Below, piece after piece: positions 36,906 through 45,100 of a stretch of 64,000 bases of DNA. Origin of the DNA: Larkinella arboricola (GTDB lineage: Bacteria; Bacteroidota; Bacteroidia; Cytophagales; Spirosomataceae); NCBI RefSeq assembly GCF_003259745.1, contig NZ_QLMC01000005.1, forward strand, positions 248,001 through 312,000. Reading direction: 5' to 3'. How positions within the stretch are numbered: the stretch's first letter is position 1; each line of letters opens with the position of its first letter. Under the pieces are notes generated by a model. The model was not told the origin of the DNA, ran no database searches, and saw nothing but the letters and a program-made list of their open reading frames with translations. A program made the translations under genes and the position numbers.

Positions 36906-37149
36906 TGAGTTCGCGTTGTTTAATGGCCAATAAGCCTTCGTATACGATGGAATCCATAATGGCTTGACTCCGGGCGCTTTGCTTCAGCAGGACGGCCCGT
37001 TCGTCCTGGCAGGTCTGAAGCGTCTGGGAGTTGAGCAATTCACTGATTCCCCAACCCACCACCGACAAGACCACCGCCACGACGATTTCCCACACGAACC
37101 GTTTCCAGTCCCGGTTGATCCATTTCCAGAAGTTGAGTAGCCAGGTCAT
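36778..37149 (-). CDS. Membrane-anchored coiled-coil protein, i-spanin-like candidate
   Basis: The 123-residue product has a Trp-rich basic N-terminus, one membrane helix (VWEIVVAVVLSVVGWGISELL) and then an extended charged helix (SEKDAQILDLKQKIVSDS). This is the layout of an inner-membrane spanin (Rz). It starts with an ATGA overlap on the holin-like gene. It shares 128 bases with the next gene in another frame. The function is inferred from layout and position only. Confidence 0.6.
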   Translation of the reverse strand: MTWLLNFWKWINRDWKRFVWEIVVAVVLSVVGWGISELLNSQTLQTCQDERAVLLKQSARSQAIMDSIVYEGLLAIKQRELSEKDAQILDLKQKIVSDSIQHLTDLEAVRAINEYIHPGKRKR

Positions 37150-37493
37150 TTTATCGGTGGTAACGCTTTACGGGGTTTCGGATCGTCCAGTTTAAGCACG
37201 GCTTTATAGGGCCTGGCCGTTTTGATTCCGTCTAAGACCGAATCTTTTCGTAGCTGCTCATAGTCCACCGTCAGCATCGATAGGACGGCCGCGGTTAGCG
37301 CAATGGCTCCCGACAGTTCAATGGCGCTTCGTAGATGATCGGGAAAGGGTATCCCGTCGGTGGCAAGCAGAGCCTGTCCCCACAGGAGCCAGATCACGAG
37401 CGCAACAACCGTGGCACTTACCCTCAGAATGGGCCGGAAGAATTTGGACGTCGGCGCTTTTAGGCGCTGAAGAACGGTCAGTTTTGGATACAT
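37146..37493 (-). CDS. Two-helix membrane protein, holin candidate
   Basis: The 115-residue product has a basic N-terminus and two membrane helices (about 25-46 ATVVALVIWLLWGQALLA and 60-80 SGAIALTAAVLSMLTV). Its C-terminal tail is charged and Pro/Lys-rich. Size and topology fit class II/III holins, and the gene lies two frames downstream of an endolysin-like gene. No holin family match can be shown without a search. Confidence 0.6.
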   Translation of the reverse strand: MYPKLTVLQRLKAPTSKFFRPILRVSATVVALVIWLLWGQALLATDGIPFPDHLRSAIELSGAIALTAAVLSMLTVDYEQLRKDSVLDGIKTARPYKAVLKLDDPKPRKALPPIK

Positions 37494-37644
37494 GGTTCAT
37501 TGGAGTTGATTGAAAAGTGGTTGGTTGAAGAGTCACAATGACGGGCTTTCCGTCCCAGGGCCATTGAAGGAGTGTGAAGAATACCATACAGCCCCACCAA
37601 CCGAAAAGAAGGCCACGCAAGAACGGTTTAATTGTGATTTCCAT
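37318..37644 (-). CDS. Small membrane ORF overlapping the holin candidate
   Basis: The frame from the ATG at 37644 (MEITIKPFLRGLL) would encode 108 residues. The first 50 look real: a membrane helix (GLLFGWWGCMVFFTLLQW) fills the otherwise empty 134 bases between the endolysin stop and the holin start. It also overlaps the endolysin end by 17 bases. The last 58 residues lie out of frame inside the holin gene and look random (Cys/His/Arg-rich). It may be a true long overlap or a gene extended by a frameshift. Confidence 0.4.
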   Translation of the reverse strand: MEITIKPFLRGLLFGWWGCMVFFTLLQWPWDGKPVIVTLQPTTFQSTPMNHVSKTDRSSAPKSADVQILPAHSEGKCHGCCARDLAPVGTGSACHRRDTLSRSSTKRH

Positions 37645-38263
37645 GAATGGATTCCCAATAGGGAGTAAGGTGGTTGACAATGGCTTTGACTTCCTTCAGC
37701 CGACGCCGAACCCGGTAGACGCCCCCGCGGCCGGTGCCGCCGGTGGTGTTAAAGCCGATGGTTTCAATGTATTCGGCTTCGGGATCGAAACGGACAGTCG
37801 CTAAACCTTCGATGTGGGAAGCATACAGGCTTACCCCGTCCATCAGTTGGGGCTTGCGGCCCACGCGCTGATTGCCCCGTTCTCCGCGTTTGTAGACCCA
37901 CCGTTTACGGTTGGCAAACCAGGACGAGACACTACCGGCCCCGTTGAACGGAAGCTTTCCGATGTTGACTTTGTAGCAGTAGGCCAGCCCGGATGCACAG
38001 TAATAGGCATTCTTGGGCAGCCCAAACGTTCGGTTGATCTTGGTAATGACCGGGTGGTCATTGCGGTTGGTCAGTTCCTTGATTCCCACGTAGGAAGCCG
38101 CCGTGTCGGCAATGGCCATGCGGAGTGTCATTTCGTCCGGAAAGGTCAAAGCGACAACCGGCGGCTTCGTCGGGGTTGGTGTTACGGCTTGACCGTGTGG
38201 GATAAAGCCAAGAAAAATAATAAGCCCAATAGTAAGGCCGTGGTAATAATGCTTCGTTGCCAT
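37628..38263 (-). CDS. Endolysin-like cysteine peptidase (CHAP/NlpC-type), secreted
   Basis: The 211-residue product has a signal peptide (about 1-26, ending HGQA) and a papain-like peptidoglycan hydrolase layout. The candidate catalytic Cys89 lies in YYCASGLAYC after the helix YVGIKELTNRNDH, with His150 in YASHIEGLA and Asn172 in IGFNTTGG. It most likely cleaves cell-wall peptides or amides at lysis. An export signal suggests Sec-dependent release. Its start lies within the end of the previous gene (82-base overlap). Confidence 0.72.
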   Translation of the reverse strand: MATKHYYHGLTIGLIIFLGFIPHGQAVTPTPTKPPVVALTFPDEMTLRMAIADTAASYVGIKELTNRNDHPVITKINRTFGLPKNAYYCASGLAYCYKVNIGKLPFNGAGSVSSWFANRKRWVYKRGERGNQRVGRKPQLMDGVSLYASHIEGLATVRFDPEAEYIETIGFNTTGGTGRGGVYRVRRRLKEVKAIVNHLTPYWESIHGNHN

Positions 38264-38913
38264 GGCGTTAAGTCTTCGTAGAACTCGGTGTAAAAATCCT
38301 TCCGGGACTTGAGAAATGGCAGGACGTAAAATCCGACGAAGGGCACGATCAAAAACAGGATGACCAGGGCGATGGGAAGCGAACTGAAAACGCTTAACTG
38401 CTCGAAAAAGAACTTCTGAATGCTGGTCAAATCATACGGCTGGAGACGCTGATCAATGGCCAGATTCCCGTTCAGGGCGTCGATGTGTTCTTTGTAGGCC
38501 ATAAACTGGCTGTAGCAGAATTGAATCAGCAGCAGCACCCCGAGCACCTGAAACATCGCCGTCAGCTTCTTATGACGCTGCATCCAGGGCAGGGCGATGG
38601 CGGGTTCTTCGGACGGCTCCGCATGGGAAACAATCCCCAATTCCAGTTCCAGCCGCCGGGCTTCTTCATCCGCTTCCCGCGCCCATTCGTACAGGTTGCG
38701 TTTTTCGTTCTCATCCTGAGTCGCGCGGGCTTCCCGGCGGAAGCCTGCCGCGGCATCCAGGGCTTTTTGCCGTTCGTCGAACATCCGGGTTTTCTTCATT
38801 TCAGCGGCCAGGTTCTCCTTCATGGTCAAATCAGCCTGACGTTGTTGAAGCAGTAGAAATTCTTCATCCAGCCGATTTCTTTCGGCTTGTAATTCGTTTG
38901 GTTCCGGATTCAT
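38182..38913 (-). CDS. Coiled-coil membrane protein of the lysis region
   Basis: About 243 residues from the ATG at 38913 (an ATG at 38967 is also in frame). The first half is a highly charged coiled coil (LQAERNRLDEEFLLLQQRQ). The second half has three membrane helices at about 115-135, 185-210 and 225-240 (LTAMFQVLGVLLLIQFCY, IALVILFLIVPFVGFYVL, ITTALLLGLLFFLAL). Its last 82 bases overlap the endolysin gene. A role in lysis or superinfection exclusion is possible but unproven. Confidence 0.65.
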   Translation of the reverse strand: MNPEPNELQAERNRLDEEFLLLQQRQADLTMKENLAAEMKKTRMFDERQKALDAAAGFRREARATQDENEKRNLYEWAREADEEARRLELELGIVSHAEPSEEPAIALPWMQRHKKLTAMFQVLGVLLLIQFCYSQFMAYKEHIDALNGNLAIDQRLQPYDLTSIQKFFFEQLSVFSSLPIALVILFLIVPFVGFYVLPFLKSRKDFYTEFYEDLTPWQRSIITTALLLGLLFFLALSHTVKP

Positions 38914-38999
38914 GGGCAGTGGTTTGATGGTGGCATCAGGACTGATACCGGTTAGTTTGGCGATCATAAAAAGCTTCGTTGGGGGTATGACAGAAAAGA

Positions 39000-39986
39000 T
39001 TATCCGAGTACGAAATAGGGGTTGGCCGGATCATTGGGAAAGCCGCCCCTAGGCCCGGACGGGTTCGGCGCTTCGTACCGCTCATAGTGGTAGTAGTCGG
39101 GCAAAACAGTCGGGGACGCCGTGGTATTAAGGTATTTCACCAGGTCGGCCGCGTAGGCAGACGCCTTGTCTTTGCAATCCTTCAGGATGGCATTCAACCG
39201 GCCGGTTTCCAATTCGTCTTCGTTGACAATTCCGTCCGTCTCCGAGACAATCCGGAAGTCTTCGTTGATGTTTAGAAACGGGATGGCTTCAGCAAAAGCA
39301 TGGTTGGCGATGGCCAGGCGGCTCAGTCGAAGGACTTCGGCTTCCTGTACGAAAAGGGTCAGCGGGGCCGTCTTCAGCTTGGTAATCAGGCCGGAATACA
39401 ACGCCGGACCCAGAAGCGGCATCAGGAAATCCACTTCCGAATTATGCAGGTAATTCCGCACCGACAGAAACAGCCGTCTGCTTTCCCGTCCGGCCGGAAA
39501 GGCCCGGCTCCATTCGGTGGCTGACGCGATGATCCGGCCCCGGGTGACGGTATACGAAGGGGAAGCGGTCCAGGTCGGAAACTGATCGGCATGATGCTCA
39601 AGCCAGGACAGGGCCGTTTCAAACCACTGGTCGGCCTTGGCGGCTGCATCTTTCACCAGCGTCACGTACATCCACTTGGTTATGTTGGCCGTGTTGGCCG
39701 GGGTATTCATCACCAAACCGGCATCCCCGGTGGCCGTCACCAGATACGGGATGGCGTCCAGGTAGGCAAAGAACGCCAGGGCAGGCCGGAGCCGGTCCAG
39801 CAGCTTCTTTTGTTCGGGTGTTGGAGTGGTGACAGCGGCCAGTTCGTCATACAACTCTTCCCCAATGGCCGGGATAATGTGGCGGATTTCGGCCCCGCGG
39901 ATGTAAGGTTCCCAGGTTGGCCAGTTCATGGTTTTTTGAATGCCGCCAACCTGGGCTTTAAAGGTCAGTATATCATTGATTAGCAT
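39000..39986 (-). CDS. Phage head-region protein (DUF6712-like)
   Basis: The 328-residue soluble protein recalls the DUF6712 family of Bacteroidota phages: an N-terminal WPTWEPYIRGAEIRHIIPAIGEELYDEL segment and helical repeats after it. It follows the portal gene with a 14-base overlap, where head-completion or connector proteins are usually encoded. The family assignment is from memory and moderate in strength. Confidence 0.65.
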   Translation of the reverse strand: MLINDILTFKAQVGGIQKTMNWPTWEPYIRGAEIRHIIPAIGEELYDELAAVTTPTPEQKKLLDRLRPALAFFAYLDAIPYLVTATGDAGLVMNTPANTANITKWMYVTLVKDAAAKADQWFETALSWLEHHADQFPTWTASPSYTVTRGRIIASATEWSRAFPAGRESRRLFLSVRNYLHNSEVDFLMPLLGPALYSGLITKLKTAPLTLFVQEAEVLRLSRLAIANHAFAEAIPFLNINEDFRIVSETDGIVNEDELETGRLNAILKDCKDKASAYAADLVKYLNTTASPTVLPDYYHYERYEAPNPSGPRGGFPNDPANPYFVLG

Positions 39987-41289
39987 CGTCTTTGTCGGTT
40001 TCAGTGGAAGGATTCGACCCGGAGTTTTTGGGCGTCACGTCGTAGTTGTAAAGCTGGATGTTGCGCACATCGAACATCATTTCCCAGGGCCAGCCGTTGA
40101 CAGCCTGGGCAATCCGCAGGGGCGTCAGCAGAATGAAGCGGTCCACGTAGGTCAGAAAGTTTTGCTGATAGTTGGCCGCGGCTTCCAGTTCCTTGCCCGA
40201 GCCGCCCATTTTACTTCCGGTGTCGATCCCCGCCAGCGACGGCAAGACGCCATGGCCCGAAGCCTGGGCCACGTTGGCGGTGTTAAACAGGTTGGTGTAG
40301 GCATCATCGGACATTTTGTTGTCCAGGGGGGTAATCCTCACGCCGGGAATTTCCTTGCCGTTTACATCCGCTTTGTGGAAGGTTATCAGCGCCTTGTCGG
40401 TGTTTTCAACCCCCGCCAGTGTTTCCCCCATTTTCCGGAGGGTGGCCGCTTTTAAGGCTTCCTGTTCCTGTTCGTCTTTCCCTTCCACCAGGAAGTAATC
40501 ATCCGGGATGGAAATATGGTACTTGATGTTGTAGCCGTTGTCTAACCCCGCGTCGTGAAATTTCGGGATCTTGTTGGCCACCTTTGACCATTCTTCCGTT
40601 GACCACCATTCCGGAAAACCAAAGTTGTCCTGACCCGGGATGTCGTCCTTCAGGTGCAGGATGGCCACCGGATATTTAGCCGGATTCTGTGGGTCAAAGG
40701 CCGGAACGACTTCGGTTTCTTCCTTCTTAAACGCCTTGCTGCCGAACTGATTCGGGTTGACCAGGTAAGCCGTCGTGCAGGTTTCTCCCCTGGCCAGCTT
40801 GCGCGGACGGATTTTGAAGGCGTCGATGGCATCAACCGGGCCTAACTTCCCATCGGTACCAAAAACCAGTTTGACGAAGACGTTACCCGAAAAGCCGTAC
40901 TGAAAACAGATTCGAATCCAGGCCCGATCCCAATCATTAAGCCGTCGCCATTGCTCGAACTCCGGGAAAATAGCGGGTTTAAAGTAGGTCGGAGAACCCA
41001 CCCCGGCGGTTTCTTCGGTGTGGGTGTAAACGCCCCGGCCCACCACAAAATCCCGGCGGGTCTTGATGAGCCGCCATTTGTTGGGAGACTCACAGGCCAG
41101 CCGGTGCATGTTGGCCAACTGCCTGTCTTTGTCGCCCCATTGAACGTGGTCCCCGCGGCTTCCGGTGTTGGGCGTGTTATTGGCGTTGGGGGAATACGCT
41201 ATATCCGCGTTGCCGAATGTCACAAAGGCCCCGACGTTGCCGGTGTTGAGCGTGTAGACGTTGTGGGCCAGCTTCCGAATTTGCGTCAT
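39973..41289 (-). CDS. Phage portal protein
   Basis: This 438-residue protein fits the portal family of tailed phages that form the DNA gate at one capsid vertex. Visible features are the N-terminal wing with LACESPNKWRLIKTRRDFVVGRG, the FQYGFSGNVFVKLVFGTDG strand region, and the clip/stem part near LRKMGETLAGVENTDKALI and FNTANVAQASGHGVLPSLAGI. Gene order (small terminase, large terminase, one small gene, portal) supports it. It starts immediately after the 101-residue gene. Confidence 0.82.
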   Translation of the reverse strand: MTQIRKLAHNVYTLNTGNVGAFVTFGNADIAYSPNANNTPNTGSRGDHVQWGDKDRQLANMHRLACESPNKWRLIKTRRDFVVGRGVYTHTEETAGVGSPTYFKPAIFPEFEQWRRLNDWDRAWIRICFQYGFSGNVFVKLVFGTDGKLGPVDAIDAFKIRPRKLARGETCTTAYLVNPNQFGSKAFKKEETEVVPAFDPQNPAKYPVAILHLKDDIPGQDNFGFPEWWSTEEWSKVANKIPKFHDAGLDNGYNIKYHISIPDDYFLVEGKDEQEQEALKAATLRKMGETLAGVENTDKALITFHKADVNGKEIPGVRITPLDNKMSDDAYTNLFNTANVAQASGHGVLPSLAGIDTGSKMGGSGKELEAAANYQQNFLTYVDRFILLTPLRIAQAVNGWPWEMMFDVRNIQLYNYDVTPKNSGSNPSTETDKDDANQ

Positions 41290-41290
41290 G

Positions 41291-41596
41291 TCAGTAGTTG
41301 TGAAAAATGGTCATGCCATTGAACTCCATCAGCAGTTCCACCTTGGCTTCAAACGTCTGTTTGGCGCGGCAGTCAAACAGCAGCAGCGCCCCGGCTCCCT
41401 TCATGTTTCGCCGGATGGTGCCCAAATCCTTCGTTCCGCCGGTCGATTCCGGCCGGACGGCCGTGGGATTCTTTTTGACTTCGGGTTTGTAGGAAGTGGA
41501 CCCGTCGAGCTTGCGAAACTTCAGACTAAAGACCGTCCCCGCTTCCTGAATGGAGTGCAGAACCGTTTTCAGCGTAATGGTTTGTTTGGTGGCCAT
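41291..41596 (-). CDS. Small phage protein between terminase and portal
   Basis: A 101-residue basic protein starting MATKQTITLKTVLHSIQEAG (ATG at 41596; an earlier in-frame ATG at 41614 adds six residues). It is beta-rich (GTVFSLKFRKLDGS; AGALLLFDCRAKQTFEAKVELLMEF). No family is recognised. It ends one base before the portal start, so it is in the same operon. Confidence 0.65.
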   Translation of the reverse strand: MATKQTITLKTVLHSIQEAGTVFSLKFRKLDGSTSYKPEVKKNPTAVRPESTGGTKDLGTIRRNMKGAGALLLFDCRAKQTFEAKVELLMEFNGMTIFHNY

Positions 41597-41803
41597 GCCG
41601 TGTGGTGAATTCAATGACGATACAAGCTTACATCCGCCATTTTTCCCCCTGTAGGACGCATTTTCAGGGGGTGCGGGGGGCGGTTTTGAGGGGTTTTGCA
41701 GTCTGTTTTAGAGGTAGTTAGTTCACTGTCAGAGTGTTGTGGGGTCGAAAATTGAAAAAGTGCCCCCATCAAACACGATCAGGTAGCCCGCCCTTTACCA
41801 GCG

Positions 41804-41817
41804 ATGGCAATTGCCAT
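41804..41817. repeat. 14-base perfect palindrome in the portal-terminase gap
   Basis: ATGGCAATTGCCAT is a perfect palindrome in the 285-base non-coding gap upstream of the 101-residue gene. It may be an operator or a packaging-related site; nothing else in the gap is recognised apart from the terminator next to it. Confidence 0.4.
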
Positions 41818-41831
41818 TCGAAAAAATGGAA

Positions 41832-41860
41832 TATAAAAAACCCGACCGGGTGGGGTCGGG
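41832..41860 (-). terminator. Intrinsic terminator of the large terminase gene
   Basis: On the minus strand a 7-base stem, CCCGACC/GGTCGGG, with a 6-base loop is followed by TTTTTT. It lies 40 bases after the terminase stop codon. Confidence 0.85.
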
Positions 41861-41899
41861 TGGAATCTGTAACAATTTTGTGGGGGTGGGTGCCCTGGT

Positions 41900-43471
41900 C
41901 TAACTCAGAATGATGAGCTGGTTCCGGTAGCCCGGCGCGGAGCCGGTAGGCAGTAGCCGCTTGTACTTACCCCATACGATGTAGTCATACGCGTCCGTCC
42001 CATCGGTGGCGTACTCCCGGTTCTTGTTGTTGGGAGTTTCCTTTCCCTTATCCTTCTTAAAATTATCGACAGTACGCGTCTGCTGGATGGCAATAATGAA
42101 CGGCTTGTTGGTGTTCTGATTGAAGCGCAGCCGGGGCGTTCTATCGCTGCTTTCGCCCAGCAGGTGGTTGATCAGAACATATTTATCCTTGTGCCCGGGG
42201 TAAACAAAACGCAGGTAGAGCTTATTGACCCGCCAACCTTTCTTGACCAGGTAATCACAGAACTGTTCCAGGAAAGGCTTATTGGTTTCACTGGTTCCGG
42301 CACTCTTTGCCTTCCCCGATGGATCGCCCCATACGTCTACTTCCCGGGCCTTGTGGTTGCTGTAGGCTACGTCGAACGCTTCCGCCAGTTGGACCACCAG
42401 GCTCGTTTGCTTATCGATACTGGGCTTTTTGAAGATGCTGTTGATTTGGCGGAACTCCTTGCCGATCTCCTGGCAGATGACCAGCCAGCAAATAGCCGCG
42501 TTAAAGTCCAACGATACTTCGAGCTTGCGGTCTTCCCGGTAGTCGTTGCTGACGTGCAGGTGGAGCCGGGTGCGCTCATCGTACTCATACGAGTAGCTTT
42601 GGTAGTAGCAGTGCTTCGATGTGGTAAACGCAAAGTAGAACCCGTCCGGGCGCTTGGTAATGCGTTTGTTCCAGACTTCCACGTCCAGCGTAAGCGGGTC
42701 CAATGACTCTTCCAGTACCTCATAATAATTCGCCGGTAACACGTCTTTGTTGTCTTCCCAGGTACTTTCCAGGAAAAGATTTTTGGGGGGAGCTGCGGCT
42801 TTTTCTTCGTCCGTCAGCTTGGCCCGTTCTTCCAGTTCAGCCTTCCAGCGGTCTTCCGTTTGCAGAATCCAGCCCCCTTCCGTCGTCCAGGGGGCAGAAC
42901 TGAAGTCGTAAAAGCACAGGTGCAGAAAGTGCCTGGCAAACGGCGCGTAACGGTTGGCCCGTTTGGCCGGAAGCAGGATTGTCTTGATGAAATCAAAATT
43001 CAGCGTGGCCGACTCATCGGCAATAATGCCGTCATTGTTGATCCCCCGTTGACTATCCGGGCGGTCCTGACTGCATAACTGAATCGTAAAACCGTTGATG
43101 AAGGCAACGCAGTATTGCCAACCCCGTTTACCCGGGGAGCTATAGGGCCGAAGCCAGTGATCCGGCGGCTGCTGACCAATGACGTACACCCCCCAGGGGG
43201 TTACGCGGGAGTACTCCACATAACCCATCCGGGACAGGGCGTTTTTTAGCTCGGGAAGAACGATTAAATCAAGCTGCACATACGTCAGACCCGTCAAAAT
43301 GACCTTCGCCCGGGGCAGGTTTTCAAACATCATGCCGGTGGTATACCCCAGGGTTGTGGTTTTACCCGATCCACGCCCACCCATAAAGGTTTTTCGGTTG
43401 GCCCGGCTCCGGAGAAACTTCACCTGTTTGGCATTGGCGTAAATCTGCCGGACTTTTTCCTTATTCGTCAT
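41900..43471 (-). CDS. terL: Terminase large subunit
   Basis: The 523-residue motor protein pumps DNA into the prohead and cuts it. The ATPase Walker A is GGRGSGKT (31-38) and the Walker B with catalytic Glu is DGIIADE (147-153). The C-terminal RNase H-like nuclease domain includes VSLDFNAAICW (with its first acidic metal ligand) and WGDPSGKAKS. Length is normal. It overlaps the small terminase gene by 11 bases. Family detail (for example PBSX-like) cannot be fixed without alignment. Confidence 0.95.
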   Translation of the reverse strand: MTNKEKVRQIYANAKQVKFLRSRANRKTFMGGRGSGKTTTLGYTTGMMFENLPRAKVILTGLTYVQLDLIVLPELKNALSRMGYVEYSRVTPWGVYVIGQQPPDHWLRPYSSPGKRGWQYCVAFINGFTIQLCSQDRPDSQRGINNDGIIADESATLNFDFIKTILLPAKRANRYAPFARHFLHLCFYDFSSAPWTTEGGWILQTEDRWKAELEERAKLTDEEKAAAPPKNLFLESTWEDNKDVLPANYYEVLEESLDPLTLDVEVWNKRITKRPDGFYFAFTTSKHCYYQSYSYEYDERTRLHLHVSNDYREDRKLEVSLDFNAAICWLVICQEIGKEFRQINSIFKKPSIDKQTSLVVQLAEAFDVAYSNHKAREVDVWGDPSGKAKSAGTSETNKPFLEQFCDYLVKKGWRVNKLYLRFVYPGHKDKYVLINHLLGESSDRTPRLRFNQNTNKPFIIAIQQTRTVDNFKKDKGKETPNNKNREYATDGTDAYDYIVWGKYKRLLPTGSAPGYRNQLIILS

Positions 43472-43988
43472 CTTCCATCTGCTGTTTAAGGTTCTGTTTC
43501 AGAATGTTGACGTTGTTGATGAAGACGAATTTACCCGGCTTCATAAAGTCATCCGGATTCATACCCACCGTCTCATCATCCATCAATCCTTCCAGCTTAT
43601 CGGCTTTCTCCGTCAGCTTCCCGGCCGCGTCGTAGTCTTCCTTCATCATGGCCAGTTGCGCCAGCAGGCGGTAGAAGTTGGCCGACGCCACTTTCTTCCC
43701 CGCTTTGTCCAGCCGGGAGGTCTGCCCATGCAGAAAAACGGCTTCCGAAATGATGTACCGGGCCTGCCGTTCCTGAATGTTGTATTCCTTCATGACCAGG
43801 GAAATCGTCGCTTCGAAGGTGCGGCCCATACTCAGCCATGACCAGGCTTTCCGGTATTTTTCGAGCATGGCCGCTTCTTCATCATTCAGGGGGGTACCGT
43901 TGTGGTAATAGGATAAAAACTTATCCATTTTGTGTTCATCCAATTGCAGCTTTTGCTTCAATTTGGCCAACGACAGTTTTTTTGCCAT
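43461..43988 (-). CDS. Probable terminase small subunit
   Basis: The 175-residue protein directly precedes and overlaps the large terminase gene. It has a basic N-terminus (AKKLSLAKLKQKLQ) and a helix-turn-helix-like part (TFEATISLVMKEYNIQERQARYIISEAVF). The acidic C-terminus ends QNLKQQMEDDE. The small subunit recognises viral DNA and recruits the large one. The call rests mainly on position and the HTH-like region. Confidence 0.75.
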   Translation of the reverse strand: MAKKLSLAKLKQKLQLDEHKMDKFLSYYHNGTPLNDEEAAMLEKYRKAWSWLSMGRTFEATISLVMKEYNIQERQARYIISEAVFLHGQTSRLDKAGKKVASANFYRLLAQLAMMKEDYDAAGKLTEKADKLEGLMDDETVGMNPDDFMKPGKFVFINNVNILKQNLKQQMEDDE

Positions 43989-44089
43989 GAATCAACCATT
44001 TATCAATATTTTGCAAGCATACAACACAACGAAGCGGGATTCTAGGACGCCATGAGCGTATATTTGCTTCAACCATGTATCATTTTGTT

Positions 44090-44110
44090 ATGTGGTTAAA
44101 CATCAATTAA
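44090..44110. repeat. Dispersed motif copy 1 (TGTGGTTAAACATCAATTAA)
   Basis: The first of four copies of this 16-20-base motif in the prophage; the others are at 54114, 60381 and 61294. This one lies in the gap upstream of the small terminase gene. Confidence 0.7.
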
Positions 44111-44114
44111 ATGG

Positions 44115-44145
44115 CAAAGCCCGGGCGGTATCCGTCCGGGCTTTC
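44115..44145. terminator. Bidirectional terminator hairpin
   Basis: AAAGCCCGGGCGG and CCGTCCGGGCTTT form a 13-base stem (one mismatch) with a 3-base loop. It closes the minus-strand gene that ends at 44165 and could also end a plus-strand transcript from 44066. Confidence 0.75.
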
Positions 44146-44164
44146 TTGTGATATTGAGCCGCCG

Positions 44165-44824
44165 TCAGCTTAGGGCGCTCATCCGTGAACGCACCATGGC
44201 GGCTTCGGCTTCCAGCTTGGCCACTTTCTGGCTGTAATGCACCTTTTTAACCCCGTCCGTGGCTTTGGCCAGCTTCCCCCGGGCCTTCGAGAGATTGGGG
44301 AGAATCGAATCCTTCAACAGCCTGGCCAACTCGTATTTTTCCGCCGGTAGACTGTCCAGAAATTCGGATTCCTGCTGCTGTTGGTCGGCCGGGGATGGCC
44401 CGGTTTCCGGTAATCGGCCGTTAGCGTGTAAAAACGCGATTTTGGCCCCGATTTCGTTCCGTTGGGCCTTAAAACGTTGGATTTCGTCCACCAGGTCTTT
44501 GGCGTTCACATCGTCCGGAATCTGGGTCAGTTGGTTGGAGCGGATGCACATTTGTTTGTGGGCTTCGGCCTTTTCCACCGTCAGTTGCTCCAACAGGCTG
44601 GTGAACTCGGGCAGTGAAATTTTAGGGCCAGCCGGGGCCGGATCGACGACCGGTTTTTCAGGTGGATTGACCGGCGGCTGATACCGGACCAGGGCGTCAT
44701 AAATCCGCCTGGCATCTTCGACGTCGGCCGGAGTCACCAGGCCGGATCGGGCCTTCATCTGAAGCAACTCCCAATTCGCCCGGGCTTTCTTCCGCTGGCT
44801 GCTCAGTTCTTCACTAGTCATCAA
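44165..44824 (-). CDS. Phage coiled-coil protein of unknown function
   Basis: The 219-residue helical protein has three charged coiled-coil regions (5-50, 75-130, 165-215) and a Pro-rich linker at about 50-70 containing PVVDPAPA. The same linker, in an identical 23-base DNA stretch, occurs in the gene at 45101-45568. It overlaps the next gene upstream by 11 bases. It may help head assembly, judging only from its place between capsid and terminase genes. Confidence 0.65.
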   Translation of the reverse strand: MMTSEELSSQRKKARANWELLQMKARSGLVTPADVEDARRIYDALVRYQPPVNPPEKPVVDPAPAGPKISLPEFTSLLEQLTVEKAEAHKQMCIRSNQLTQIPDDVNAKDLVDEIQRFKAQRNEIGAKIAFLHANGRLPETGPSPADQQQQESEFLDSLPAEKYELARLLKDSILPNLSKARGKLAKATDGVKKVHYSQKVAKLEAEAAMVRSRMSALS

Positions 44825-45047
44825 GTTCGGAGGTTAAGGCGTCCCGGAAACGCTCGGTTGCCTGTTCGTAGTGTTTGGCCTGAATGTACTCATGGGGCTT
44901 TTCGTACTGATCGCACTCCTGCCGGATGGTTTCATCCACGTCAATCAAATAGTCATCAAGGGCTTCCTGAAGGTGGTAAGCGTCAATCCCGCGGTCTTTC
45001 AGGAAGGTTTTTAAGTTCGGAAAATTATGGGGTTTCTGAATGATCAT
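44814..45047 (-). CDS. Small acidic phage protein
   Basis: A 77-residue acidic protein starting MIIQKPHNFPNLKTFLKDRG. The ATG at 45047 is used because a terminator hairpin lies inside the longer frame (to 45077). No family is recognised; the C-terminal half is a charged helix (YIQAKHYEQATERFRDALTS). Confidence 0.65.
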   Translation of the reverse strand: MIIQKPHNFPNLKTFLKDRGIDAYHLQEALDDYLIDVDETIRQECDQYEKPHEYIQAKHYEQATERFRDALTSELDD

Positions 45048-45064
45048 GGTCGGTAATGGAATAA

Positions 45065-45091
45065 AAAAGCCGGGCATCGATGACCCGGCTT
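45065..45091 (-). terminator. Intrinsic terminator upstream of the 77-residue gene
   Basis: On the minus strand an 8-base stem, AAGCCGGG/CCCGGCTT, is followed by TTTTTT. It ends the 155-residue gene and shows that the downstream gene needs its own promoter or readthrough. Confidence 0.85.
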
Positions 45092-45100
45092 CCTGTTGAA

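Larger units (their letters stand above)
44059..44145 (+). ncRNA. Candidate small plus-strand RNA (promoter element to terminator)
   Basis: A -7-like TATATTTG (44059-44066) points right and is followed about 50 bases later by a strong hairpin terminator. Between them is no plus-strand gene, only CTTCAACCA and one copy of the TGTGGTTAAACATCA motif. The -33 part is missing, so transcription is unproven. A similar unit is at 52627-52708. Confidence 0.3.
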
